From Balanoglossus misakiensis (Eukaryota > Hemichordata), in assembly GCA_040954595.2 (NCBI GenBank), contig CM082598.2, positions 5,022,001 to 5,086,000 on the forward strand: a stretch of DNA of 64,000 bases, in the 5' to 3' direction. Below are positions 37,001 to 48,112 of the stretch, piece after piece. The first letter of the stretch is position 1, and the number at the start of each line of letters is the position of its first letter. The notes under the pieces are model-generated. The model was not told where the DNA came from and did not search any database. It worked only from the letters and a program-made list of their open reading frames with translations. Made by a program: the position numbers and the translations under genes.

Positions 37001-40000
37001 CCATTTTACCAGATACATGTGCAGACTCTTTTGTCTGACAGTCTGTTCTTCCTTGGTCTATCTCTCTCTGTCTCTGTCTCACTCTATCTGTCTCCCTACT
37101 TCTCACACACACACACACACACACACACTATTTTGAAGGAATGGAGTAGGCAATTGCCAACACTTAAAGCGGGTAGCTCGTCTCACGCGCATTCGCGTAA
37201 CTTCCCAGCAAATTTTCCGTTCGGTGCATTCAAAAAATGGACTGCCTTCGCTTCCTTCCATATTTCATGCGCACCATATAAGTAGATTCTGGTTTTGTCC
37301 CTCCTTTTCAACCAAGCTGGTGTCTTTTCCCGATCTCCGACACAGATTATGGTCGCCGCCATCTTGTGTGAGCACTGCCTTATTGGATTGACTGTTCACT
37401 TAACGTCTGTAACCAGCGGCTACAGCTGGAACATGCGTGTGAAACGAGCTACCCGCTTTAAAAAAATTTACTCCCATACCTTTGTGCCGTCCTGGACAAG
37501 AATGGACTCTCAGCCCTGGCAAAGGCGTTCGAAATGACGACGTTGTGCGTCTCTTCCGGTTTCTGCTTGGTGTCTGTTGACGTGTACTGCAACACGAGGT
37601 CCAGGAAGGACATATCAACAATGTGCAGCAGCCTCTGCAGTGCAACTTCACACCAAATATGACTGATATCTGAAAAGAATAATATATAATTTGTTATTTA
37701 AAAGGTATACGGTCACCTATGGAAAATTAGCTATAGTTACCATGCCTAATTGAGATCTAGCCAATCAGGGATTTTCAGTGGGTGGCACACGCGAAAAAAA
37801 GAGCGCCACCATATGTTCTTTAGAACCCTCAAATACGCCACTTCAGCCATATATGGGTGTATGCAAATTGGAGGTGACTGTATACCTTTAAGATCTCCAC
37901 ACAACATCTCTAAACAGTGAATAATACAAGCATGCCTAAACTTTCTACTATTCCCAGTACATTGCAGTTTCCTCTTTGGGACTTTGGATAATAGACTCAT
38001 ATAACTTGCTCCTGTGTATTAAGATCCTTGGATTTGAAAAACAACCTCTTTACTACAGACACTTTTCTAATCAAGACACCTCTCTATTATGGACAGATTT
38101 TTCAAGATACAAGTGAATACTTGAATAGAACATTACCTGTCTATTAAGGTCACTTACATTTAGCTATTAAGGACAGTTCTGCAACAGTTCCGCAATACAA
38201 AGCTTCAACAGTTTCCAACAAAATAAAAACAGATTTACAAGCAACAGCTTACCTGCTGGTGACAATGGCTTGAAAATGACTTTGGGTGTACTTTTGGAAG
38301 TGTTTTGTGATATGTTGGCTGAATTATTCCGATCACTGCCATGTAAAATTCGATGGAAGAGTTCTCCGTATGGACTGAAAGGATTGGGGTTACTGATAAT
38401 CGGTACACACTTGGTGTCTGGTGTGTTTAGTGCCATCCTAAATAAACAAAGCATACAAAGAAATATACATATAGTCACCATATGCACATACAGTCGAACC
38501 TGTCTATAGTGGCCAGTCAAGGGGCTTTCCTAAACTGGTCTCTATAGAGGGGTGGCCTTTATAGACAGGTCAATTAATTCACATGTAAATTGCACAGGGA
38601 CTGTAACATAGTGGGCGCTATATCGAGTTGACCACTATAGAGGTGGCCACTAACACAGGTTTGTCTGTACTAGTTATACAGTCAAACCTGTGTATAGTGG
38701 CTAGTCAAGGGACTTTCATAAACTGGCCTTTATAGACAGGTGGTCTTTATAGAGAGGTCAATTAATGCACATGTAAGTTGTACAGGGACTGTAACATAGT
38801 GGCCACTATATAGAGGTGGTCACTAACACAGGTTTCACTGTATGGTCAAAATAAGTCATAAAAGTGAATAATAATCTTTTTGTTGTCCACTTTCCAACCA
38901 CAGTCACTGAAAGATGATGTGCATATGGTATTGGTGTTGAATAGTCTACCTGCATTGTTTTTGCCGTGACACTCCAAAACTGCTTCTACGCCTCCTCTTC
39001 AATTTTGGGGTCTTGTCTTTCGTGGGCGTCACAGGACTGTTGTTATTGTCACAAAACCTGCAAAGAAGACAGACACACAGTATTATACCAGGGTACTCCC
39101 TACATGATGCATAGTATAGTGGCTTAGTGGTCAGGAACACCGATCAAAGGGTTGTTAGTTCAACAAGCAGACCCGGACATTGCTGTGGATTTTCTATCTG
39201 ACAATGGTTTACTTCATGGCTGTGATGTTGTCCCCTAGAGCAAGGCACTTAACACAAAAGGTACTATTCATTGCTCTAGGGGGAGGGACTGGCTTTGTAT
39301 AGGTGATTCACACCTGTTCCAGTCATCCTATCATAAGTAGACATACTTTCTGTCTTTGCTATGGATGAAGTATAAAAATAAAATAAATGTATGTTAATTG
39401 TTAGCCAAGTTGTCCTCACCTGTATAAATGACTGCTGCTGTCTTCAAAGGTAACTTTCTTGGTTTGTCCGTGAGAACAGGACACACACTCAAAAACTTGA
39501 GATTCCATCAAAGCCTACAACAGAACAAAGGGCGGATATACAAGTTAGCCTTTGAAGACCCAATTCTTGTAACCTCATGGGGGTCATTATCAAGTCATTA
39601 ACATCAAGTTAGCACTTCCAGCAAGTCAAAAGACTCTCTTTGCTGGCAACATGGAGGTACTTAGTACCTCCATGCTGGCAATTTACAGTAACAAGAAAAT
39701 CTATTATAACATTATATTTTAATTGCATTTACCAAGTAAACTGTGACCTCAAACAATTGTTACACACTGTACCATGCATCAATTGGCCTTGCTGGAAATC
39801 ATGAAAGTTTTGAAACAGGAGAAGGCATCCAGTTCCTTGATTGTGCTTTGGAGTCAGCCATTGATCTCCTCTTGGATTTGTTTTACTCAGCAAAAAATGA
39901 AATTAAAACCAAAATCTTAATGCTTTTACACATAGACATCTAACAAGAGATTCATTCTTTCATACTGTCTATGTTTTACTGTATTGTGGCTGGTGGGCTT

Positions 40001-41735
40001 TGCTAATCGCCAAGATCACCAGCTCGCCAAAGACCAAAGTACAGTGAAACCTGTAATTACGGACAGATTTTTCAAGACAAAAGCCACAGTTTGAATAGAA
40101 TATTACCTGTCTATTAAGGACACCTTTTCCAGTCCCAGAGGTGTCCTTAATAGACAGGTTTCACTGTACTTGAAAGAGAACACTTGACCGTCACCATACC
40201 TGGCCTAACTTGATGGCCTTCTCTCTGGTCACCTGGCAACCCAGGAGGTGACTGACGGTGAGGAGAAACGAGACAAGCACATCCACCACCTCCATGCCGC
40301 TGAAGCAGTTCTCGTGGGTCTTCATCATCTGGCGTCTTTTCCTCACTTCGATGTTCTCCTTCAAGTGTTGAATGATGTCGTTCCATAGCTGTGTGAACCT
40401 GAAAGGACCTGTGGGGGGAACAGAAGTTTACTGTAACATTACCTTATTATTGCAATGATCACTTTTCACATAATATCAGTGTTACACACCTCCCCCTTGC
40501 CAGAATATTTTTGGGGGTGGGGATTTCAGTTTGAATGGGGGTTATCATATTTGTCAATTATTTATGTGTATTACCATGGCAGACACCATTTTCAGATGGT
40601 GCCGGTCACCCCTTGGCCAAATCATGCTAGGGGTGTCAAGGTCAATAGAGGGTGAATTGCCACGCTGCCCCTCTGGACAAAATTCTGTAATATAGCAGGT
40701 TTGAATTGTTCATAGCCATAACTTTTTGACTTGTGTACACTGTGTGTATGGCCGGAAATGCAATTATTGCTAATGTACCTGGTTCATGGCTGAACCACCT
40801 CCATGGGTGTACTGAGCATGAAGGATATCATAATCTTGTTATTATGCATGACAATGAAGAACGTCGCCTTCTTTTGTTTACAGTCTACACAGTAAAAAGG
40901 TCAGTTTCTTTGTTGAGACAACACAGTGATGTCTGCTATATAAGTTACTGACTTATCGCCGTTCACTTCTGCGTACATGTAACATACAACTATTTATTAA
41001 AATCACAATTAAGAACCTCAAATGTAAGAATTAAAAAAGATTCTTAGATGGGAAGACTGCAAGCATGTTCTTGCTTGACTGTGTAAATTAATTACCCAAT
41101 AATCAAATTTCCTCGTGGGACCTGTAGATTATCAACAAACAGTAGACTTTTTTGTTTTGGTACCTCGAGATCCAAATTTTACCTCATTCGAAATGTATTT
41201 AGCTCATAACTGAAACATTCTTTTGAGACTGTAACTCGATATGCACTGTTGAACATAAACAACGTAAAACTTTGTTTCAGCCAATCCGTGCTTACTTGAC
41301 CTTGTTGTAAATATCTGACCTGGGAATCAGACTCGATAGTAGAGAAAAAGTCGCGTCCGTCACGGTAGACATTACAAAAGGCCTTATGGAGGTTTTTCAT
41401 TGCATGCATAAAGCTGCTTCTGCAAAAATCTGCAGCTATAAAAATTCTGAGCTCTGAGTTAAAAATTAAGCTTGTCTTCAATGACAATACGACCTACATG
41501 AACTATGGACATAGGCCGGACGTACACGAAATACACTACACGATTGAAAACAAAACTTACTAGTCTACGCTTAGGCAGCATGTACCATACCTCCATATAA
41601 ACATGCCACCCAAAATGTTGAAACGTATTTTCAAACCAAAGCAAAAATTCCAAGTTCAATACCTTTTCCTCCGCTTAGTTCTGAAAGTTTTGTCGCCCGG
41701 TCGCGTAGCGGCTGCACTCCCACCAACGTCGCCAT
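34098..41735 (-). CDS. DEPDC4/DEPDC7: DEP domain-containing protein (DEPDC4/DEPDC7 family), complete
   Basis: Nine exons in order: 41735-41663, 40408-40200, 39514-39420, 39057-38950, 38437-38253, 37669-37480, 36760-36376, 35399-35198 and 34294-34098. All join in phase and give 547 residues; human DEPDC7 is about 511. The N-terminus MATLVGVQPLRDRATK leads into a DEP domain (about residues 25-126): FTQLWNDIIQHLKENIEV, KTHENCFSGMEVVDVLVSF, EKAIKLGQALMESQVFE and KVTFEDSSSHLYR. A basic, low-complexity insert follows (KLKRRRRSS). The C-terminal half matches the family: ALNCLDQHPESLR, KAVADCYKSRKEPLLP, LSKGQAEQLVIFMMDKNEE and LKEKKQKLKLLQKHHPQ, ending HFADMF. DEP domains commonly bind membranes or receptors. 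The molecular role of this family is poorly defined and I assign none. Which vertebrate paralogue is the closer match cannot be settled by eye. Confidence 0.94.
34371..34463. mobile_element. Family-6 mini-MITE
   Basis: Starts ttaaccctttcacccccc and ends catggtggtgaaaggtttt. Confidence 0.75.
34736..34939. repeat. Fold-back element with telomere-like centre
   Basis: Left arm tggatctggttcacttagtg plus gacacgactaaac, right arm gtatagtcgtgtccactaag plus tgaaccagatcca: long near-perfect inverted arms. The centre holds ttagggttaggagggttagg on one side and aaccctaaccctaaccctaa on the other. Confidence 0.85.
35035..35156. mobile_element. Family-2 MITE, right half only
   Basis: Contains aacgttgattcactatata and ends gagagactttgtcccttta, about 40 bases from the donor of the DEPDC exon at 35198. 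Confidence 0.7.
35385..36035 (-). repeat. Duplicated acceptor and exon edge of DEPDC exon 8, interrupted by a MITE
   Basis: Bases 35390-35470 (start of exon 8, its acceptor and upstream intron) recur at about 35950-36020. Shared are attgtcaacctgtgaagag, tggatgatttga and cagaatatagggatcagatg. A full family-2 MITE (35471-35821) lies between the copies. The second copy keeps the CAG acceptor, but its exon part meets TGA after seven codons, so it is a decoy exon edge. Confidence 0.8.
35471..35821. mobile_element. Family-2 MITE, full length
   Basis: Long inverted arms from agggacaaagtctctctc to gagagagactttttccttt; it sits between the duplicated DEPDC exon edges. Confidence 0.8.
36959..37012. mobile_element. 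Family-6 mini-MITE fragment
   Basis: Starts ttaaccgtttcaccaccata with tttggtccaactccattg; the right end is lost. Confidence 0.5.
37104..37129. repeat. (CA)n microsatellite
   Basis: About 12 CA dinucleotides. Confidence 0.9.
37164..37461. mobile_element. Family-4 MITE
   Basis: Ends agcgggtagctcgtctcac and gtgaaacgagctacccgct with TTAA/TTTAAA flanks; about 19 bases from the splice donor of the DEPDC exon at 37480. Confidence 0.85.
37703..37887. mobile_element. Family-1 MITE
   Basis: Starts AGGTATACGGTCACC and ends GGTGACTGTATACCT; the left TTAA is blurred by an extra A. Confidence 0.8.
38489..38669. mobile_element. Family-5 MITE (first of a close pair)
   Basis: Starts tacagtcgaacctgtc and ends caggtttgtctgta. 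Confidence 0.75.
38677..38842. mobile_element. Family-5 MITE (second of a close pair)
   Basis: Starts tacagtcaaacctgtg and ends caggtttcactgta, only seven bases after the previous copy and in the same orientation. Confidence 0.75.
39115..39388 (+). mobile_element. SINE-like element with A-rich tail
   Basis: tRNA-like head (tagtggcttagtggtcagg, weak box B), a middle with ctagagcaaggcacttaac shared in style with the element at 2029, and a tail gaagtataaaaataaaataa. Confidence 0.5.
39640..39681. repeat. Short near-perfect palindrome
   Basis: ttgctggcaacatggaggta then cttagtacctccatgctggcaa: arms of about 20 bases with a 2-base discontinuity; could form a cruciform or RNA hairpin in a DEPDC intron. 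Confidence 0.75.
40040..40168. mobile_element. Family-7 MITE-like element, short copy
   Basis: Starts tacagtgaaacctgtaatta and ends aatagacaggtttcactgta. The donor of DEPDC exon 40200 lies about 30 bases away. Confidence 0.75.
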
Positions 41736-42222
41736 TTTCGAATTTCGTGCCCTTTATCGAAATCTCGCGAGAAACTCGTTCTCGTTTAGTATCGTTCGCT
41801 GACGCTCATAAGGACCACCGAGGGCGCTCTTTCACGCAAACCGTATACAAATGTACATAGAGTTTAGCACGTAAAAAGACAATTTCTTTTCCAGTTTACA
41901 ATGAAAAAATAAATAAAACATGGGCATTGTATTACATTCTATGATTCTATTAGCATGCTTCAATACAGTTCACGATGAAAAGAAAGGAAAGTTTCAAGAA
42001 TTCCTTGACAAATTTTAAGTCGGTGGAAATCCACTAAAGACACTATAATATAATGACCAGTTATATTAACGCGGTCAGTGACCAGACAATCTGAGTGGAT
42101 AATGTCAATCCGGGAAATCCACAAGGTTAAGTGTGCCTGAATGGATGAATGGCTTTATATACATTGTTGTCACTAAGACGATGTTTTACTGTCCACCGTA
42201 TAAAGAGAAGATAAAAACAAAT
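41736..42222. other. Upstream region of the DEPDC gene
   Basis: Sequence right of the DEPDC start codon is CpG-containing for about 100 bases (likely promoter/5' UTR) and then AT-rich. No gene recognised. Confidence 0.5.
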
Positions 42223-45200
42223 ATAGCTGCAAGCAGCGATGACGGGCACAAGCTTAAGCCGAAGGTCAAAGGTCATATGTGGTCACCCAAAATTTGGGCA
42301 AAAAATTTTGACCCCATACTAGTCCAGGTCCAACAAAAACCAGACCTCTAGCCCTATTGGTTCGCCTAGATTTATATATGCACATAATTAATGAGGTAAA
42401 GTATAAGGCTCCATTAGGAGTTCCATCCCTCCAAATGCCAAGGCTGTAGCTGCTGTGCATGCCGAGATATGGTAAAGTAGGTCAAAGGTCACCTGAGGTC
42501 ACCCAAAATTTGGGCAAGAAATTTTGACCCCATACTGGTTCATGTTCAGCAATAACCAAACCTCTAGTCCTATTGGTTGGCCTGGAATTAGGTATGCACA
42601 TAATTAATGAGGTAAGCAGGTGTCACAGGTGACCCTCAATTTTGGCTTTTAAATTTTAGTCCCAACCCTCCAAACGCCAAGTCTGTACCTGCTCTGGATG
42701 CCGAGATATAGGAAAGTAGGTCAAAGGTCACCTGAGGTCACCAAAAATTTGGGCAATTTTTTTTTACCCTTTACTGGTCCATGTCCCACAAGCACAAAAC
42801 CTCTAGCCCTATTAGTTAGCCCAGAATTAGGTATGCACATAATTAATGAGTTAAGCAGGTGTTACAGGTGAGCCCAAAATTTTGCCTTTTATTTTGGTCC
42901 CATTCTGCTCACGGGCCAATAGAGAGTCACAGTACAGGACCATTGCACAGATGTGGACATAGCATCATAGCTTAACTATAGAAAGTATAGGCCTATGGCT
43001 GGGTCCAAAAACTATGAAATATAATATTTAAAAATCTTCTTCTCAAAATTGACTTTGCCCAGAGCCTTGAAATTTAGCATGTAGGACACTGACCATATGG
43101 TCCGCAAAATGATTGCACAGAATTTTGATATCATCATTCATATGCAAATTAGGCCCATTTGAAAACTTTGCCCATATATGGTCATCAGGTCATGTGACTA
43201 ATTACACATTCACGAGGGTACTGCACGAGCTCTCATAGACCTGCACCATTGTGCCAAGTTTGAGATTTGTAGGTTCAGCCGTTTTCAAGATCTACCTGAG
43301 CAAAAAAACTACACAAGAAAAAAAAAAAATATAGCTGCAAGCAGCGATGACGGGCCCAAGCTTAAGCCGAAGGTCAGAGGTCATAAGTGGTCACCCAACA
43401 TTTGGGCAAGAAATTTTGACCCCATACTGGTCCGTGTCCCACAAGAACAAAATCTCTAGCCCTATTGGTTCGCCTACAATTATGTATGTGCATAATTAAT
43501 GAGGTAAAGTGTAAGGCTCCATCAGGAGTTCCATCCCTCCAAATGCCAAGGCTGTAGCTGCTGTGCATGCCGAGATATGATAAAGTAGGTCAAAGGTCAC
43601 CTGAGGTCACCCAAAATTTGGGCAAGAAATTTTGACCCCATACTGGTCCATGTTCAGCAAAAATTAAACCTTTAGCCCTATTGGTTAGCCTGGAATTAGG
43701 TATGCACATAATTAATGAGATAAGCAGGTGTTACAGGTGACCCCCAATTTTGGCTTTTAAATTTTAGTCCCAACCCTCCAAACGCCAAGTCTGTACCTGC
43801 TCTGGAAGCGGAGATATAGGAAAGTAGGTCAAAGGTCACCTGAGGTCACCCAAAATTTGGGCAAGAAATTTTGATCCTATACTGGTCCATGTTCAACAAA
43901 AAACAAACCTATAACCCTATTGGTTGGCCTGGAATTAGGTATGCACATAATTAATGAGATAAGCAGGTGTCACAGGTGACCCCCAATTTTGGCTTTTAGA
44001 TTTTAGTCCCAACCCTCCAAACGCCAAGTCTGTACCTTCTCTGGATGCCGAGATATATGAAAGTAGGTCAAAGGTCACCTGAGGTCACCCAAAATTTGGG
44101 CAATTTTTTTTTACCCTATACTGGTCCATGTCCCACAAGCACAAAACCTCTAGCCCTATTAGTTAGCCCAGAATTAGGTATGCACATAATTAATGAGTTA
44201 AGCAGGTGTTACAGGTGAGCCCAAAATTTTGCCTTTTATTTTGGTCCCATTTTGCTCACGGGCCATTAGAGAGTCACAGTACAGGACCATTGCACAGATG
44301 TGGACATAGCATCATAGCTTAACTATAGAAAGTATAGGCCTATGGCTGGGTCCAAAAAATATGAAATATAATATTTACAAATCTTCTTCTCAAAATCGAC
44401 TTGGCCCAGAGCCCTGAAATTTGGCATGTAGGACACTGGCCATATGGTCCGCAAAATTATTTCACAGAAATTTGATATCGTCATTCATATGCAAATAAGG
44501 CCCATTTGAAAACTTTGCCCATATATGGTCATCAGGTCATGTGACTAATTACACATTCACGAGGGTACTGCACGAGCTCTCATAGACCTGCACCATTGTG
44601 CCAAGTTTGAGATTTCTAGCTTCAGCCGTTTCCAAGATCCTAGTTGGCGAAAAAACTGCGTAAGAAAAAGAAGTAGAAGAATATAGCTGCAAGCAGCGAT
44701 GACGGGCACAAGCTTAAGCCGAAGGTCAAAGGTCATATGTGGTCACCCAAAATTTGGGCAAAAATTTATGACCCCATACTAGTCCAGGTCCAACAAAAAC
44801 CAGACCTCTAGCCCTATTGGTTCGCCTAGAATTAGATATGCACATAATTAATGAGGTCAAGTATAAGGCTCCATTAGGAGTTCCATGCCTCCAAATGCCA
44901 AGGCTGTATCTGCATGGGTTGCCGAGATACGGTAAAGTAGGTCAAAGGTCACCTGAGGTCACCCAAAATTGGGCAAGAAATTTTAACCCCATACTGGTCC
45001 ATGTTCAACAAAAATCAGACCTCTAGCCCTATTGGTTAGCCTGGAATTAGGTATGCACATAATTAATGAGATAAGCAGGTGTCACAGGTGACCCCCAATT
45101 TTGTCTTTTCAATTTTAGTCACAACCCTCCAAACGCCAAGTCTGTACCTGATGTGGATGCCGAGATATAGGAAAGTAGGTCAAAGGTCACCTGAGGTCAC

Positions 45201-45790
45201 CCAAAATTTGGGCAAAAATTTTTGATCCCATACTGGTCCATGTCCCACAAGAACAAAACCTCTAGCCCTAATAGTTAGCCCGGAATTAGGTATGCACATA
45301 ATTAATGAGTTAAGCAGGTGTTACAGGTGAGCCCAAAATTTTGTCTTTTATTTTGGTCCCATTCAGCTCACGGGCCACCAGACTGTCACTGTACAGGACA
45401 ATTGCACAGACGTGGACATAGCGTCATAGCTTAACTATAGAAAGTATAGGCCTATGGCTGGGTCCACAAATATGACAAATAATATTTAATAATCTTCTTT
45501 TCAAAATAGACTTGGCCCACGGCCTTGACATTTGGCATGTAGGACACTGACCACATGGTCCGCAAAAGTTGCTAAAAGAATTTTGATATCTCCATTCATA
45601 TGCAAATTAGGCCCATTTGAAAACTTTGCCCATATATGGTCATCAGGTCACATGACTTATTAAACATTCACGAGGGTACTGCACCAGCTCTCATAGGCCT
45701 GCATCACTGTGCCAAGTTTGAGATTTGTAGGTTCAGCCAGTTTCAAGATCCTATTGGGCAAAAAAACTACACAAGAAAAAGAAGAGGATG
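42223..45790. repeat. Tandem array: three units of about 1.1-1.35 kb with nested 239-bp subrepeats
   Basis: Unit heads read atatagctgcaagcagcgat at about 42223, 43332 and 44680; each unit ends in an A-rich stretch (acaagaaaaa). Inside, a 239-bp subrepeat (ccaaacgccaagtctgtacc, catactggtccatg, gtatgcacataattaatgag) occurs about two, three and two times, followed by a unique tail (ggcctatggctgggtcc, catatatggtcatcaggtca). Heads and poly-A-like tails suggest tandem copies of one element rather than a classical satellite. Short open frames inside are not coding. Confidence 0.9.
42479..45189 (+). promoter_or_regulatory. Recurrent DR1+DR4 nuclear-receptor-type motifs in the array
   Basis: AGGTCA-A-AGGTCA (perfect DR1) followed by CCTG and a third AGGTCA (DR4) occurs at 42479, 42718, 43587, 43826, 44065, 44939 and 45177. 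Three unit heads carry a further DR1 (42263, 43370, 44722). Binding or function is inference only. Confidence 0.6.
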
Positions 45791-45955
45791 AAAAACCCCA
45801 GTAATACCAATAGGGCACAAGCCTGCTTGGCTTGTGCCCTAAAAAAACAGGGTAAAACCAATAGGGCACAAGCGCCTGAGGGCGCTTGTGCCCTAAAAAG
45901 ATGAAAAACCCCAGTAATACCAATAGGGCACAAGCCTGCTTGGCTTGTGCCCTAA
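45787..45955. repeat. Cluster of three GC-rich hairpins
   Basis: Hairpins at 45812-45840 and 45925-45953 (AGGGCACAAGCC stem, 5-base loop) and 45863-45894 (AGGGCACAAGCGCC stem, 4-base loop). The flanking phrase aaaaccccagtaatacc is repeated. GGGCACAAGC also opens each array unit. Confidence 0.9.
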
Positions 45956-46014
45956 CAACGTGTTTTCATTGTAAGCATAACCCAACCCCAACCGTTATAC
46001 ACGTAGTCTTGCAT

Positions 46015-46088
46015 ACATACATACATACAAACATACATACATACAAACATAAACATACATACATACATACATACATACATACATACAA
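46015..46088. repeat. (ATAC)n microsatellite
   Basis: Tetramer run with a few ATAA/ACAA interruptions. Confidence 0.9.
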
Positions 46089-46899
46089 TGCGATATGCCT
46101 GAGTAATATCTAAAGTAGGTGATTACGCTTCAAGACGGACTAAGATACAAACACAATGTTATGTCCCCATGGCAACAATGTATTAAGTTCAACCATGCAA
46201 TGGACGCACTAGTCGTTGTAGGTGATCTGTTTACCCAAGGCCGTAAACATATAGTATGACAAGTCTATTTGATTGCAACATTATCCCTTCCGAGCTCTTT
46301 GCGTTCAAACACCCGTGTTAAATTCTAAAGCTCTAACAACGGATCGCATGTTTGTCACACAAAAACACACCTTTCATTTTATACCAGGGAGTCAAAGTAA
46401 TAAAGGTACAACGACTTGATTGAGTCGCGGTCCTTCCAACGTAGTGATCAACGCGCGTGATGGCATGCGCGCCCGCGCCCACACCTGTTGCGTTCAAACG
46501 CTTGCTGGTGCATTTCACACTATCAACTCATGCATTCCTTTCTGCAGGGCGAACCAGGTGATTCTAAAGACTCTACTCTGCCCCACCAAGGACCTTTCGA
46601 CACCCCTTCACCCTGGCAAAGAATACACCACCCTGCTACACGTCCGAACAAGCCCTCAGAGAGATGGCTGCTGTTTATATCGCTTTATAATGCGCGTACA
46701 ACAAAAGGAAATATGATGTGGCCATCGAAGGCTGGGGACGCCTTCACAAAGGCGACTAATCACAATAGCTTAGAGCATAAATAAGACATAGGCATGTTGT
46801 ACTCTTGCGATAAGTCCAGTCATCCATCTGATCGCTGGGCACACGGAGCATTTTAAAGACTCGGTCAACACTGAAAGCAAACACTCCAGCCCTGCATAC

Positions 46900-47009
46900 C
46901 GATAGTGGTGGTTGTCTCGCTGGTGTTGTCAACTGCAACGATTCGCCAGCCAAGTCGAGTCGCCCGCGTGGAACGAAGCAGACACAGAGCTGTCACTAAA
47001 ATACAGAAG
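46900..47009 (+). other. Possible noncoding first exon of the 50.3-kb gene
   Basis: GC-richer sequence ends AGAAG before a consensus donor gtaagg at 47010. It could supply the 5' leader for the exon with acceptor at 50286. Evidence is the donor and base composition only, and the left end is arbitrary. Confidence 0.25.
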
Positions 47010-47518
47010 GTAAGGCACTTCACTTTTTGTGAACGAGAATAGACTTCGTATTCAGGGCGCCTTCGTGTTCTTCAAATAATTTGTTCGATTCGATTGCTTG
47101 TAATGGTCCGGGTCATTTGGGTTTCCCACTGACGTCTGCGTTGAGACTGATCCGTCAACTGATAGTCGTGCTATCGGACCGACGTGAAACTGAATTAAAT
47201 ACAGTCTGTAATAATTACACACTGGCAACGTAAACTGTCCGAATAAAATATGTCGTGGAACGGAAATTCTGCAACAGAACCAAATTCGTGACGTGCGAAT
47301 TTGTAAATTAATGTTTCCGACAATAGCTGTCCGTCTTGTTTTGAGTTTTTGTTAACGGTAAGCTTTAAAAACGTCTTTATGTGTTTGTACATGGCCTACT
47401 TGACTTACGTGTTCTGTAGTTTTATACCATACAACAGATATACGAGTTGAATTCACACTCAGATGAAATAAAAAGCCCAGTCGTGCTATACACGTGGCGT
47501 AGTGCATATATACTCTTG

Positions 47519-47532
47519 GAGAGAGAGAGGGG

Positions 47533-47572
<40 letters not shown>
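47519..47572. repeat. (GA)n microsatellite
   Basis: About 54 bases of GA with a short GGG interruption. Confidence 0.9.
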
Positions 47573-47575
<3 letters not shown>

Positions 47576-48112
47576 TTGCGTCTGTAGGTACGTGCATATA
47601 TATACATGTACACACATACATATGCCACATATACATGCATTGTAGATATTTTTTATTCGCGCTGATAGCGTTATGGCGTTGTCATCGATATGCCAAAGGA
47701 TTAATTCCAGCAGATAACAAATATATAACATAACATAACAGATAACTTAAAACTGTCAAATAATGATAGTCATATATTGTTGTTACTTTACCATGGCACT
47801 ATTGAATCAGCACTATATAAACATTCAACTGCATATTGTGAAAAAAAGATATCGATTCGAGCAACAGTGCAGGTAATATAGTGTGTACACGTGTACCTGT
47901 TGTTCGGGATGAAATTTGTGTAGACTCGAATACCTGCATTTATTTTGTTTATATTGCAACATAATATGCTTGTACTTATACGTTGTGAAGAAACCGCGAA
48001 TCGCAAAAGAGGGACACTTTATTGACACGCGAACAGTCATCTGGGTTCTCACGCAACGCCGCAGTGGCAACTAATTTACTCTGAAGATCACGAGCAAACT
48101 CACCAATCTCCG

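Noticed and set aside
36924-37136. His-Thr or Cys-Val repeat reading frames
   Set aside because: Produced by a CA repeat; no coding features.
42133-45026. Open frames such as MHSSYSLGIWRDG in the array
   Set aside because: They recur in each repeat unit in both strands' shadow frames with many stops, consistent with non-coding repeat.
42223-45790. CRISPR array
   Set aside because: Repeats are 239 bp and longer with no spacer pattern, in an intron-containing eukaryotic genome.
46420-46784. A coding exon beginning GEPGDSKDST after a ctgcag acceptor
   Set aside because: No in-phase partner exon or family similarity; frames on both strands are equally open here.
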